DNA from: a virus
IMG/VR virus record: IMGVR_UViG_3300025293_000015
Span: 1 to 36,400 of that record
Reading direction: 5' to 3' (one strand)
Length of the DNA: 36,400 bases
The first letter of the stretch is position 1. Each line of letters opens with the position of its first letter. The translations under genes were made by a program, and so were the position numbers. Positions 6,584-13,692 of the stretch are shown piece after piece. A model generated the notes under the pieces. That model saw only the letters and a program-made list of their open reading frames with translations. It was not told where the DNA came from and searched no databases.

Positions 6584-6658
6584 ATGCCACAAGGGCCAGG
6601 AACATATGGTAAACAACGAGGAAGACCTAAAAAGAAAAAGGGTAAGAAGAAGAAATAA
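6584..6658 (+). CDS. 24-aa highly basic peptide with AT-hook-like GRP core
   Basis: A strong AAGGAG lies upstream of an ATG that opens a 24-residue frame: MPQGPGTYGKQRGRP followed by an almost pure lysine tail. The RGRPKKKK stretch matches the core of AT-hook motifs that bind the minor groove of AT-rich DNA. The stop overlaps the next start as TAATG. Peptides of this kind between TerL and portal are, from memory, recurrent in aquatic phages. It may bind DNA during packaging, but this is inference. Confidence 0.55.
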   Translation: MPQGPGTYGKQRGRPKKKKGKKKK

Positions 6659-7317
6659 TGGCAGATGATATAGATAGAAAAGCCTTTTCAGAAATGCAGT
6701 ATGCCACAACTGATAAAACTGCAGTAAATATTATGGGTGATAAGGCAGAGGTAACTAAGGAAGATGTGCATAATATGCTTATGGTTGCTGGAATGACTCC
6801 AGCTATTGGTAATATAGCAGATGCTGCTGATGCTTTACTATATACTATGGAAGGAGAGTTTGGTAGTGCTGCTTTATCTACCGCTGCTATGATTCCATTT
6901 GTGGGACAGTTTGTATCAGCTAAAAAAGCTGCTAAAATAGTTACTAAATCTCCAAAAAAGTGGAAGTATAGGGTTTTCCCAGACGAGAAGAGAGTTAGTA
7001 AGACATTAGAAATAGACGGTAAAGAGGTTGGATATATATCAGGACAAAGAACTCACAAGGGTATTTCGGTAGATGGTATCCATGTAGATGAAGAGTATAG
7101 GAGGCTTGGCTTTGGAACTGATTTATATAAAAGCTTGCAAGATGAAACTTCAGAATATGTGTATTCACGTGGATGGCAACAAAATCCAAAAACTGCAGGA
7201 AAAGTTTGGGATAGTCTTGTAAAAAGTGGTGCAGCAGAAATGATTCCTGAAGGGCAACAACCTATATATTATTTAAAGAAAGCTGGTATTAATTTGAAAG
7301 AATTACTAAAACAATGA
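6658..7317 (+). CDS. GNAT-like acetyltransferase with an N-terminal hydrophobic pre-toxin-like module
   Basis: Residues 105-208 look like a GNAT N-acetyltransferase: beta strands, then VDGIHVDEEYRRLGFGTDLYK, where RRLGFGT (148-154) fits the acetyl-CoA-binding loop R/Q-x-x-G-x-G/A. Residues 37-93 form a hydrophobic module (GMTPAIGNIADAADALLY, AALSTAAMIPFVGQF) much like the pre-toxin linker of polymorphic toxins. The first 13 residues resemble those of the 150-aa protein at 4331. It lies between TerL and portal, so it could be packaged and injected; the substrate is unknown. It starts within TAATG. Confidence 0.65.
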   Translation: MADDIDRKAFSEMQYATTDKTAVNIMGDKAEVTKEDVHNMLMVAGMTPAIGNIADAADALLYTMEGEFGSAALSTAAMIPFVGQFVSAKKAAKIVTKSPKKWKYRVFPDEKRVSKTLEIDGKEVGYISGQRTHKGISVDGIHVDEEYRRLGFGTDLYKSLQDETSEYVYSRGWQQNPKTAGKVWDSLVKSGAAEMIPEGQQPIYYLKKAGINLKELLKQ

Positions 7318-7457
7318 TTAAACTTATCGTACTTTCCGTACTGCTTAATGCAGAAGAGATGCATGCTATGCCTCCAGAGGATACGAAAATAGAAGCACGT
7401 AGACGTGGTGGTAAAGGAGATAAGAAACGTAGAAGAGGTGGCAATGGATTACGGTAA
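7314..7457 (+). CDS. 47-aa protein with hydrophobic N-terminus and Arg/Gly-rich basic tail
   Basis: The ATG overlaps the previous stop as ATGA. The first 18 residues (MIKLIVLSVLLNAEEMHA) resemble a signal peptide or short membrane helix. The rest is strongly basic (ARRRGGKGDKKRRRGG) and could bind nucleic acid or acidic lipids. The combination fits a secreted or membrane-associated basic peptide. No family is recognised. Its stop overlaps the next gene by 14 bases. Confidence 0.5.
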   Translation: MIKLIVLSVLLNAEEMHAMPPEDTKIEARRRGGKGDKKRRRGGNGLR

Positions 7458-7614
7458 GGCAAAGAGCGTCAAAGATATTATGTCAGAGATGCTAGCCGAA
7501 TGGTTATTTAAAGATTTTGGAATTTTAATAGACGAACCTTCAGAAAAGGAAATAGCTGAGACCTTAGAAGAGCATAAGAAGGAAGTGCTTGATGATGGGG
7601 TTAACAAGAGATGA
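7444..7614 (+). CDS. hypothetical 56-aa acidic helical protein
   Basis: I choose the ATG at 7444 (MDYGKAKSVKDIMSEM) rather than the upstream GTG at 7405, since AGAGG lies just before it and the extra residues would overlap the previous gene more. The product is a soluble two-helix protein with an acidic second half (DEPSEKEIAETLEEHKKE). It may be a small structural or regulatory factor. No family is recognised. Confidence 0.55.
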   Translation: MDYGKAKSVKDIMSEMLAEWLFKDFGILIDEPSEKEIAETLEEHKKEVLDDGVNKR

Positions 7615-7759
7615 TATGTTCCAAATAACACGTATAACAAACTTACTAGTTGGACTATTGAATATATATCTATATAGTATAGGTGGTGGGTATCATTTGT
7701 TGGGATTGGCTATGCTCAATATAGCAGCATGGTCTTTTACTAGGGGAGTACATAAATGA
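7592..7759 (+). CDS. 55-aa membrane protein
   Basis: The frame starts MMGLTRDDMFQITRITNLLVG and has two hydrophobic spans (about residues 15-32 and 35-50) with a Gly-Gly-Gly turn between. The product resembles small two-helix proteins seen next to portal genes in uncultured aquatic phages; this is from memory. It overlaps the previous gene by 23 bases. A holin-like or membrane-anchor role is possible but unproven. Confidence 0.55.
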   Translation: MMGLTRDDMFQITRITNLLVGLLNIYLYSIGGGYHLLGLAMLNIAAWSFTRGVHK

Positions 7760-7762
7760 ATT

Positions 7763-8014
7763 GTGTTATGGAACTTAATATTAGGACTAGTATTTTTAGG
7801 AGCTAATCGGTATGGTGTATACATCACAGATGAGTGTCCGCAGGAGGGGTACAGCTGCCCAAAAATATGTGACGTGGATCACAAACATCTACCATTAAAG
7901 GAGTGTAAGAATGGCAAAACAGAACAAGAAAGTAGACCAGATTCGACAATTGTACAATCTGGCAGACAGTTCAACGAGGAGACAGTGGCAACAAATAAAT
8001 CAAAAAGGATATGA
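7763..8014 (+). CDS. 83-aa Cys/His-rich protein with N-terminal hydrophobic segment, overlapping portal
   Basis: A GTG start opens MLWNLILGLVFLGANRYG, a probable signal or anchor segment. A Cys/His cluster follows (C25, C32, C36, H40, H42, C48), which could hold disulfides or a metal. This core ends just before the portal start, and the remaining 34 residues overlap the portal in another frame with no clear structure. The non-overlapping 148 bases otherwise lack a gene, which supports it. No family is recognised; the GTG start and long overlap keep confidence moderate. Confidence 0.42.
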   Translation: MLWNLILGLVFLGANRYGVYITDECPQEGYSCPKICDVDHKHLPLKECKNGKTEQESRPDSTIVQSGRQFNEETVATNKSKRI

Positions 8015-10208
8015 GTTTGCTCACGATGAACAGTTAGCAAGTGATGAAAAGGATTCTTTGGAAGAACAGGGAATGCCTACATTCACAATTAATCGGATAC
8101 TCCCAGTTGTTGAGATGCTTAACTTCTATGCTACAGCTAATAATCCCAGATGGCAAGCTATTGGAGTGGAAGGTAGTGATTCAGATGTGGCAGCAGTTCT
8201 ATCTGATCTTGCTGATTATGTTTGGCATAATTCTAATGGCTCTACGCTTTATACTAATGCTATAAATGATTCAATAACTAAGGGTATAGGATATCTGCTT
8301 GTTACTATAGATAAAGATGCTGATAATGGTATGGGTGAGGTAGTTATACAACAACCAGAGCCTTTTGATATTTTTATAGATCCTAAGTCAAGGGATATGC
8401 TCTTTCGTGATGCAGCTTTTATTATGATTCGTAAAGTATTACCTAAGAATCATCTAATGAAAATATTTCCTGAATATAAGCGTAAGATAGCTAATTCAAA
8501 TAGTGATGACCAATCTCAAACTACATATTCAATACGATCTTTAGATAGAGAACAAAAGTTATTTACCTATAATGATGATGTAGATTCTGATTTAGCTGTA
8601 ACTGCTAAGGGAGAAATAGATCAATTAGCTGAGTTCTTTGAGGTATATGAGAAGATTAAGATTTCTTATATAAATCTATTCTATCGTATACCGCCTGATC
8701 CAGAACAGTTAAAAGCTATAAAACAGCAGGCTGATGTACAGATGAAAGAAATGCAAGTTGAAATGGAAGTCCAGTTGTTAGAGCAAGAAAGACAAATGCA
8801 AGAGGCAGTACAAACTGGTGAAATGCTTCCAGAGAGATATGAACTTGAAATGCAGAAAGCTCAGGATATGATGATGCAGCAATTACAAGTAGCTGAACAG
8901 GAAATTATGAGTCAACTTCAAGCAGAAGCATCTAAGATTGAAAATAAAGTTGTTACTGAAAAAGAATTTAATATTCTTATGAAAGATCCTCAAATAGCAA
9001 AGAATGTAGTAGATCAGGTACAGTTTTATTCTACTCGTGTAAAGCAGACTTGCATATCAGGTGATAAACTTTTATATGAGCAGATTCTACCTGATACTAT
9101 TACAGAATATCCATTAGTCCCTTTTCATTATAAATGGACAGGTACTCCATATCCAATATCAGCTGTATCACCACTTATTGGTAAGCAGCAGGAAATAAAT
9201 AAAGCACATCAGATTATGGTGCATAATGCTTCATTAGGTTCTAGTTTAAGATGGATGTATGAAGAAGGTTCTATTGATGCTGAGATATGGGAAAAGTATT
9301 CTTCTAGCCCTGGGGCTTTACTTCCAATTAGACCTGGTGTAGAAAGGCCTACTCCAGTAATTCCAGCACCTCTTGCAAGTGCTTTCTTCCAGATAGTTCA
9401 AGAAGGTAAGGGCGATATGGAGTATTTAGCTGGTATATATAGCTCTATGATGGGAGATAGTTCCCAAGCAGGAGAGACCTATCGTGGTATGTTGGCTTTA
9501 GATGAATATGGTACTAGACGTATTAAGCAATGGATGAGTACTTCCATTGAACCTGCTTTACGTCAATTAGGGAATATGGTACTTCAGTTTTCACAATCTA
9601 CATATTCAGCCTATAAACGCTTTAGATTGATCCAACCTTCTGCTATTCAAGAAGGGAGAGATCAGGAAGTTAATATTCCTATTTATAATGATATGGGAGA
9701 AGCTATAGGTAAATCAATGGATATAGCTACAGTTAAATATGATGTCCGTATTATTCAGGGCTCTACTCTGCCAATTAATAGGTGGGCATATTTAGAAGAA
9801 TTGAAACAACTAATGCAACTTGGCGTAATAGATGATATAGCCGTGCTTGCTGAAACTGATTTAAAGAATAAGGAGAATATTGTAAAAAGGAAATCATTAT
9901 ATGCACAGTTGTCGGGGCAAGTTGAACAGCTTAGTGAGGCGGTCAAGGATAAGGAGGGCACGATTGAAACCCTTGAAAGACAATTGGTGCAAGCTGGTAT
10001 TAAACAAAAAGTTATGCAGGCCGATGTTGAGATTAATAAAAAGAAAGAAGAAGTAAAATCTCAGATGGGTAAACAGTATGTTGAAACAGAAGGAAAACAA
10101 AAATTATTACGGAATGTAATGTCCAACAATGTAGAGTCTCAGAAGCAACAAGCAGGCAATATGTTACAGTCCGTAAAAAATAGTTTGGAAAGTGAATCCA
10201 AAGAATAG
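7911..10208 (+). CDS. portal protein (P22-type)
   Basis: The portal ring forms the DNA gate of the head and the docking site for terminase and tail. The 765-aa length and the N-terminal region (QWQQINQKGYEFAHDEQ, PTFTINRILPVVEMLNFYATANNPRW) match P22-like podovirus portals, as does ITKGIGYLLVTIDKD with PFDIFIDPKSRD. Residues about 265-350 are a Gln/Glu/Met-rich coiled coil, and residues 660-765 form a second long coil, which may be a barrel extension. An AAAGGAG lies before the ATG. Confidence 0.88.
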   Translation: MAKQNKKVDQIRQLYNLADSSTRRQWQQINQKGYEFAHDEQLASDEKDSLEEQGMPTFTINRILPVVEMLNFYATANNPRWQAIGVEGSDSDVAAVLSDLADYVWHNSNGSTLYTNAINDSITKGIGYLLVTIDKDADNGMGEVVIQQPEPFDIFIDPKSRDMLFRDAAFIMIRKVLPKNHLMKIFPEYKRKIANSNSDDQSQTTYSIRSLDREQKLFTYNDDVDSDLAVTAKGEIDQLAEFFEVYEKIKISYINLFYRIPPDPEQLKAIKQQADVQMKEMQVEMEVQLLEQERQMQEAVQTGEMLPERYELEMQKAQDMMMQQLQVAEQEIMSQLQAEASKIENKVVTEKEFNILMKDPQIAKNVVDQVQFYSTRVKQTCISGDKLLYEQILPDTITEYPLVPFHYKWTGTPYPISAVSPLIGKQQEINKAHQIMVHNASLGSSLRWMYEEGSIDAEIWEKYSSSPGALLPIRPGVERPTPVIPAPLASAFFQIVQEGKGDMEYLAGIYSSMMGDSSQAGETYRGMLALDEYGTRRIKQWMSTSIEPALRQLGNMVLQFSQSTYSAYKRFRLIQPSAIQEGRDQEVNIPIYNDMGEAIGKSMDIATVKYDVRIIQGSTLPINRWAYLEELKQLMQLGVIDDIAVLAETDLKNKENIVKRKSLYAQLSGQVEQLSEAVKDKEGTIETLERQLVQAGIKQKVMQADVEINKKKEEVKSQMGKQYVETEGKQKLLRNVMSNNVESQKQQAGNMLQSVKNSLESESKE

Positions 10209-10246
10209 TATGTTACGCACATTGACCAACTTAAAAAGGAGATAAT

Positions 10247-11149
10247 ATGGCAGAAGAACAAGGTAACCCTGAGATAGGTATGCAAGCAGATTCATTTGAA
10301 GCTGCAGAAGCACAGACCGATACAGGCTCCTCTGATTTTTTCGACCAACTCGAAAATGAAGTTAATGGTGGGATCATAGATAACACTGAGGTAACCCAAA
10401 ATCAAACAAGTGGCTCCGAACAGGTAACCCACGTACAACACGATGATGGCTCCGATAACGTGGTACAGTCTTCAAATGACAGCACAGACTGGAAAAAGAG
10501 ATACGAAGATAGTAGTAGAGAAGCTGTCCGCTTATCAGATCAGTATAGAGAGGTTGAACCTTTCGTACCAGTTCTGCAAGCGATGAAGAACGATAGTGGA
10601 TTAGTAGATCATGTTAGGAACTATTTGGTGAATGGTGGCCAACCAGAAAAATCAATTCAAGATCATCTTGGTCTCGAAGAAGATTTTATGTTTGATCAGC
10701 AGGAAGCAATGACAGATCCGGATTCTGATAGTGCTAAACTAATGAATGCTCATGTAGACAGGATGGTGCAAGGTAGGGTTGGACAGATGATCCAAGCTGA
10801 AAAGCAAAGGGCTCAACAAGTTCAACAAGCCAATGCCAGAGTGACTGAAGAGCAGGCATTTAGAGAAAGAAATAGTATGTCAGATAAAGATTTTGAAGCA
10901 TTCAAAGCTAAGGCTCAGGAGCATGTGATGACATTAGATGATGTTAATTACTTGTTAAACCGGAACCAGAACAATGATAATGTTGCAAATTCTGTAAAGA
11001 AGGATATGTTAACCCAAATGAAAAATGTCCGAAATATGCCTACATCCGCATCGGGAGCAAACAATCAGGATCCAGGAAGATCAGAGTCAGACGAAGTGTT
11101 TGATGCGATAAAGGGTCTTGATGACGGTGTTGATAACCTGTTTGGTTAG
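10247..11149 (+). CDS. scaffolding protein
   Basis: The product sits between portal and major capsid protein, the standard place of the scaffold that guides procapsid assembly and leaves before DNA fills the head. Residues 1-85 are acidic and disordered (QADSFEAAEAQTDTGSSDFF). The middle is helical and Gln-rich (RMVQGRVGQMIQAEKQRAQQ). The tail carries charged helices and a conserved-looking end (FDAIKGLDDGVDNLFG) that may bind the capsid. An AAAGGAG ribosome site is present. The call rests on position and composition. Confidence 0.75.
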   Translation: MAEEQGNPEIGMQADSFEAAEAQTDTGSSDFFDQLENEVNGGIIDNTEVTQNQTSGSEQVTHVQHDDGSDNVVQSSNDSTDWKKRYEDSSREAVRLSDQYREVEPFVPVLQAMKNDSGLVDHVRNYLVNGGQPEKSIQDHLGLEEDFMFDQQEAMTDPDSDSAKLMNAHVDRMVQGRVGQMIQAEKQRAQQVQQANARVTEEQAFRERNSMSDKDFEAFKAKAQEHVMTLDDVNYLLNRNQNNDNVANSVKKDMLTQMKNVRNMPTSASGANNQDPGRSESDEVFDAIKGLDDGVDNLFG

Positions 11150-11158
11150 GCTTATATA
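11130..11158 (+). promoter_or_regulatory. sigma70-type promoter for the major capsid gene
   Basis: TTGATA (11130-11135), a 17-base spacer and TATATA (11153-11158) overlap the end of the scaffold gene. The start would fall near 11165, about 40 bases before the capsid ATG. Extra transcription of the most abundant virion protein is biologically sensible. The boxes and spacing match the other two promoters in this window. Confidence 0.55.
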
Positions 11159-11206
11159 AAATTTATTAGTCTGTCCAAACTTAATCCTAATTAAGGAGAT
11201 AGACAA

Positions 11207-12802
11207 ATGGCGGATATTCTTAATGTAACCGGGAGTAATTATACCTCTGGTTCCATAGAGAGAGGTGAATCCTCAGTCCAGCTTAATACAGGTGCTTTAC
11301 GCAGAAAGTATAACTTTGGCGATAAAGTATCTGAATTGGCTTTGGCTCAGGATCCATTCTTTCGATTCGTAAGTATGGTTTCTAAGAAACCGACCGATGA
11401 TCCTTCTTTTAAGTTTACAGAGAAACGATCATCTTACACCAAAAGATATGCATATTTAGCTGATTATAATACTAGTGCAGCTGCAGTCCCAGCAACAACT
11501 GTGGGAAGTGCTTCACCGAATCCAGCAGCTGGAAATACATGGTCTTTTGGTTTCTTTACCGATTATGATAATAACGGTAACAATCAAAACATCTATGGGC
11601 AAACACATACCTACGCTGAAGGCGTTGAAGGCACACAGCCTCAATTCTTCATTCCAGGTCAAATTGTTAAAATACCTGTAGGTGCAGCAGGAGCTGATAA
11701 TGATCAATCTTCTGATTTAGCTGACTATACTTTATGGAAAGTTAATTCTGTAGATCTTGATACTCAAGGTGTAAACTCTACATCTAGTGCAACAGTTAAT
11801 AAAGCTATTGTTAATGCTACGTGTGTAAAAGCACCTGCTACAAGTAACTTTATGAATGCAACAGAAACAGGCGGTGCAGTAACTGATAGTTCTGCTAACT
11901 TAGGTTATGCAGCTACACCAGCTGGTATAACTACTTCCACAGAAACTCTTGAAGCATTTAAATGTTATGTAGTTGGTACTGCTTTTGCTGCAGGTTCTGG
12001 TTATCCAGAATCTTGGCAAGATCAGCCATATAGTACAGGACATGGTCAAACTCAGATCTTTAAAACATCATGTGTTATGAATAATACTGATCGTGCTACT
12101 GTACTAAAGTATGAAGGTAATGAATGGGCACGTATCTGGAAAGAGAAGCTCATTGAACATAAATGGGATGTTGAAAATGCAATGCTTTTTGGTAATCAAA
12201 GTTCTACTTACAATACCACTGAAGGTGCAGTAAACTTTATTTCTACTTATGGTAATGCTTTCAGTCTTAACTTAGCAACCAAATCTCAAGATTCATTTCT
12301 TGATGATATGTCTGCTTTGTTAGATCCACGATATAATAATGCTACTTCAACTGTATTCTTCTGTTCTACAGCAGTTTACAATTGGATGCATAAATTATCT
12401 GGATACTTTGCAAATAACATTGGCATGGTAGTTCCTAATTCAGGAAATACTACCCCAACTCCAGCAGTAGGACGTGATAATGGAAATGGTGGTGCCAACT
12501 TTGCAGTAAGTGGCAAAAAGAAAGTATTTGGTGTTGATATTACAACAATCTCAACTGTATATGGTGACATGAATGTTGCACGTAATGTGCATCTTGATGG
12601 AACTAATATTAAGATGTTGGGTATTAACATGAAATATTGTGCTTATCGTCCATTGGTTGGAAATGGCATTAACAGAGATACCGGAATCTACGTGGGAGTT
12701 CAAACTTTAGAGAACTCCGGAGTCGACCGTAGAGTGGATCAAATACTAACAGAAGCGGGGATGGAATGGTCTTGTCCTGAAACCCACGCTATCTGGACAT
12801 AA
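11207..12802 (+). CDS. major capsid protein
   Basis: The 531-aa product follows the scaffold and its own promoter and has a strong TAAGGAG ribosome site, as expected for the most abundant head protein. The N-terminal arm (RGESSVQLNTGALRRKYNFG), the ALAQDPFFRFVSMV segment and the C-terminal region (NSGVDRRVDQILTEAGMEW) are typical of HK97-fold capsid proteins of large aquatic phages. Residues about 90-230 are rich in Ala, Thr, Asn and Gly and may form an inserted surface domain. Assignment rests on order, length and composition, without a catalytic motif. Confidence 0.82.
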   Translation: MADILNVTGSNYTSGSIERGESSVQLNTGALRRKYNFGDKVSELALAQDPFFRFVSMVSKKPTDDPSFKFTEKRSSYTKRYAYLADYNTSAAAVPATTVGSASPNPAAGNTWSFGFFTDYDNNGNNQNIYGQTHTYAEGVEGTQPQFFIPGQIVKIPVGAAGADNDQSSDLADYTLWKVNSVDLDTQGVNSTSSATVNKAIVNATCVKAPATSNFMNATETGGAVTDSSANLGYAATPAGITTSTETLEAFKCYVVGTAFAAGSGYPESWQDQPYSTGHGQTQIFKTSCVMNNTDRATVLKYEGNEWARIWKEKLIEHKWDVENAMLFGNQSSTYNTTEGAVNFISTYGNAFSLNLATKSQDSFLDDMSALLDPRYNNATSTVFFCSTAVYNWMHKLSGYFANNIGMVVPNSGNTTPTPAVGRDNGNGGANFAVSGKKKVFGVDITTISTVYGDMNVARNVHLDGTNIKMLGINMKYCAYRPLVGNGINRDTGIYVGVQTLENSGVDRRVDQILTEAGMEWSCPETHAIWT

Positions 12803-12813
12803 GGAGGTTTATT

Positions 12814-13599
12814 ATGGCGAATCCTTTATATGGACAAAATAAGGCAGATAATGCTATTGATGAGGCGGCTAATGATAGAAAGCAGATTTATCGCTTTGGA
12901 ACTCCACCAATTATTATCGACTACGAGCATGCAACTGCTCAGTTAGTAGACGGTACTGCTGGTGACAGAACTATACATTCTTATGCTGATGGATTGAATA
13001 TGACATTCTATCCTATTGTAGGTCAGGCTATAGATGCTCCTGTTCCTGCAACAACTGGCATGAATTATGCATATGACCAAGTAGATGATGATGGTTTTCA
13101 GTTGGTTATGAGTGATAGTGTTGCTAAAGGTCGAGAAGGTATCGACCGATTCACAGTTGGAAACCAAGCATTTAGTGCTGAACTAGAGTTTAGTATTGGT
13201 GATGTTACTGGTAGTGATGATACATTCTTTGGCTTTGCTAAAGTAGATGTGCATAGAGCTGCTATTGACGATTGTGATGAAATGGCTGGATTTAATATCA
13301 TTGGTGGTGTAGTTAACACTGAAACTATTATTAATAATGCTGCTACTGTTACTACTGATACTACTTTAGATGATTGGGCTGATGGTGAAGTTCATAGTTT
13401 AAAAGTATTAGTTAGTAAAGCTGGTGCTGTTACCTATGAGTATGATGGTGCTACTCCAACTGTAACTGTTGCATATAGCTTTGATGCAGGAGAGGTTGTT
13501 ACACCAACCCTGTATGTACTTCAGAATAGTGATCTTAATGATTCATGTATACTGAGAAAGCTAACTATTACATCTGATAATGGTTCAATGGAAGCATAG
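12814..13599 (+). CDS. capsid accessory / decoration-like protein
   Basis: This 261-aa beta-rich protein lies 11 bases after the capsid gene with an AAGGAGG ribosome site. The N-terminus (residues 1-35) is helical and charged; the rest reads like a concanavalin-like jelly roll (FSAELEFSIGD, DDTFFGFAKVDV, GEVHSLKVLVSKAGAVTYEYDG). Such folds often decorate capsids and bind glycans or stabilise the shell. No exact family is recognised; the call is by position and beta pattern. Confidence 0.6.
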   Translation: MANPLYGQNKADNAIDEAANDRKQIYRFGTPPIIIDYEHATAQLVDGTAGDRTIHSYADGLNMTFYPIVGQAIDAPVPATTGMNYAYDQVDDDGFQLVMSDSVAKGREGIDRFTVGNQAFSAELEFSIGDVTGSDDTFFGFAKVDVHRAAIDDCDEMAGFNIIGGVVNTETIINNAATVTTDTTLDDWADGEVHSLKVLVSKAGAVTYEYDGATPTVTVAYSFDAGEVVTPTLYVLQNSDLNDSCILRKLTITSDNGSMEA

Positions 13600-13623
13600 T
13601 AACTAGTTAACAACTAAAATATA

Positions 13624-13669
13624 CCTGCCCCCTCTACTGAGATATGGGGTCTCTTCTAGAGGGGGTGGG
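13624..13669 (+). terminator. strong GC-rich hairpin between capsid and connector genes
   Basis: CCTGCCCCCTCTA (13624-13636) pairs with TAGAGGGGGTGGG (13657-13669): 13 pairs, two of them G-T. The loop contains a further GAGA/TCTC stem. This is the most stable hairpin in the plus-strand operon. No T-run follows, so it may be a pause, partial terminator or 3'-end stabiliser that keeps capsid mRNA high relative to tail mRNA. Confidence 0.55.
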
Positions 13670-13692
13670 TACCTTAGTAAAAGGATATAAGA

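Noticed and set aside
13624-13669. Standard intrinsic terminator
   Set aside because: The stem is strong but lacks a following T-run, so it is listed only as a hairpin with possible partial activity.
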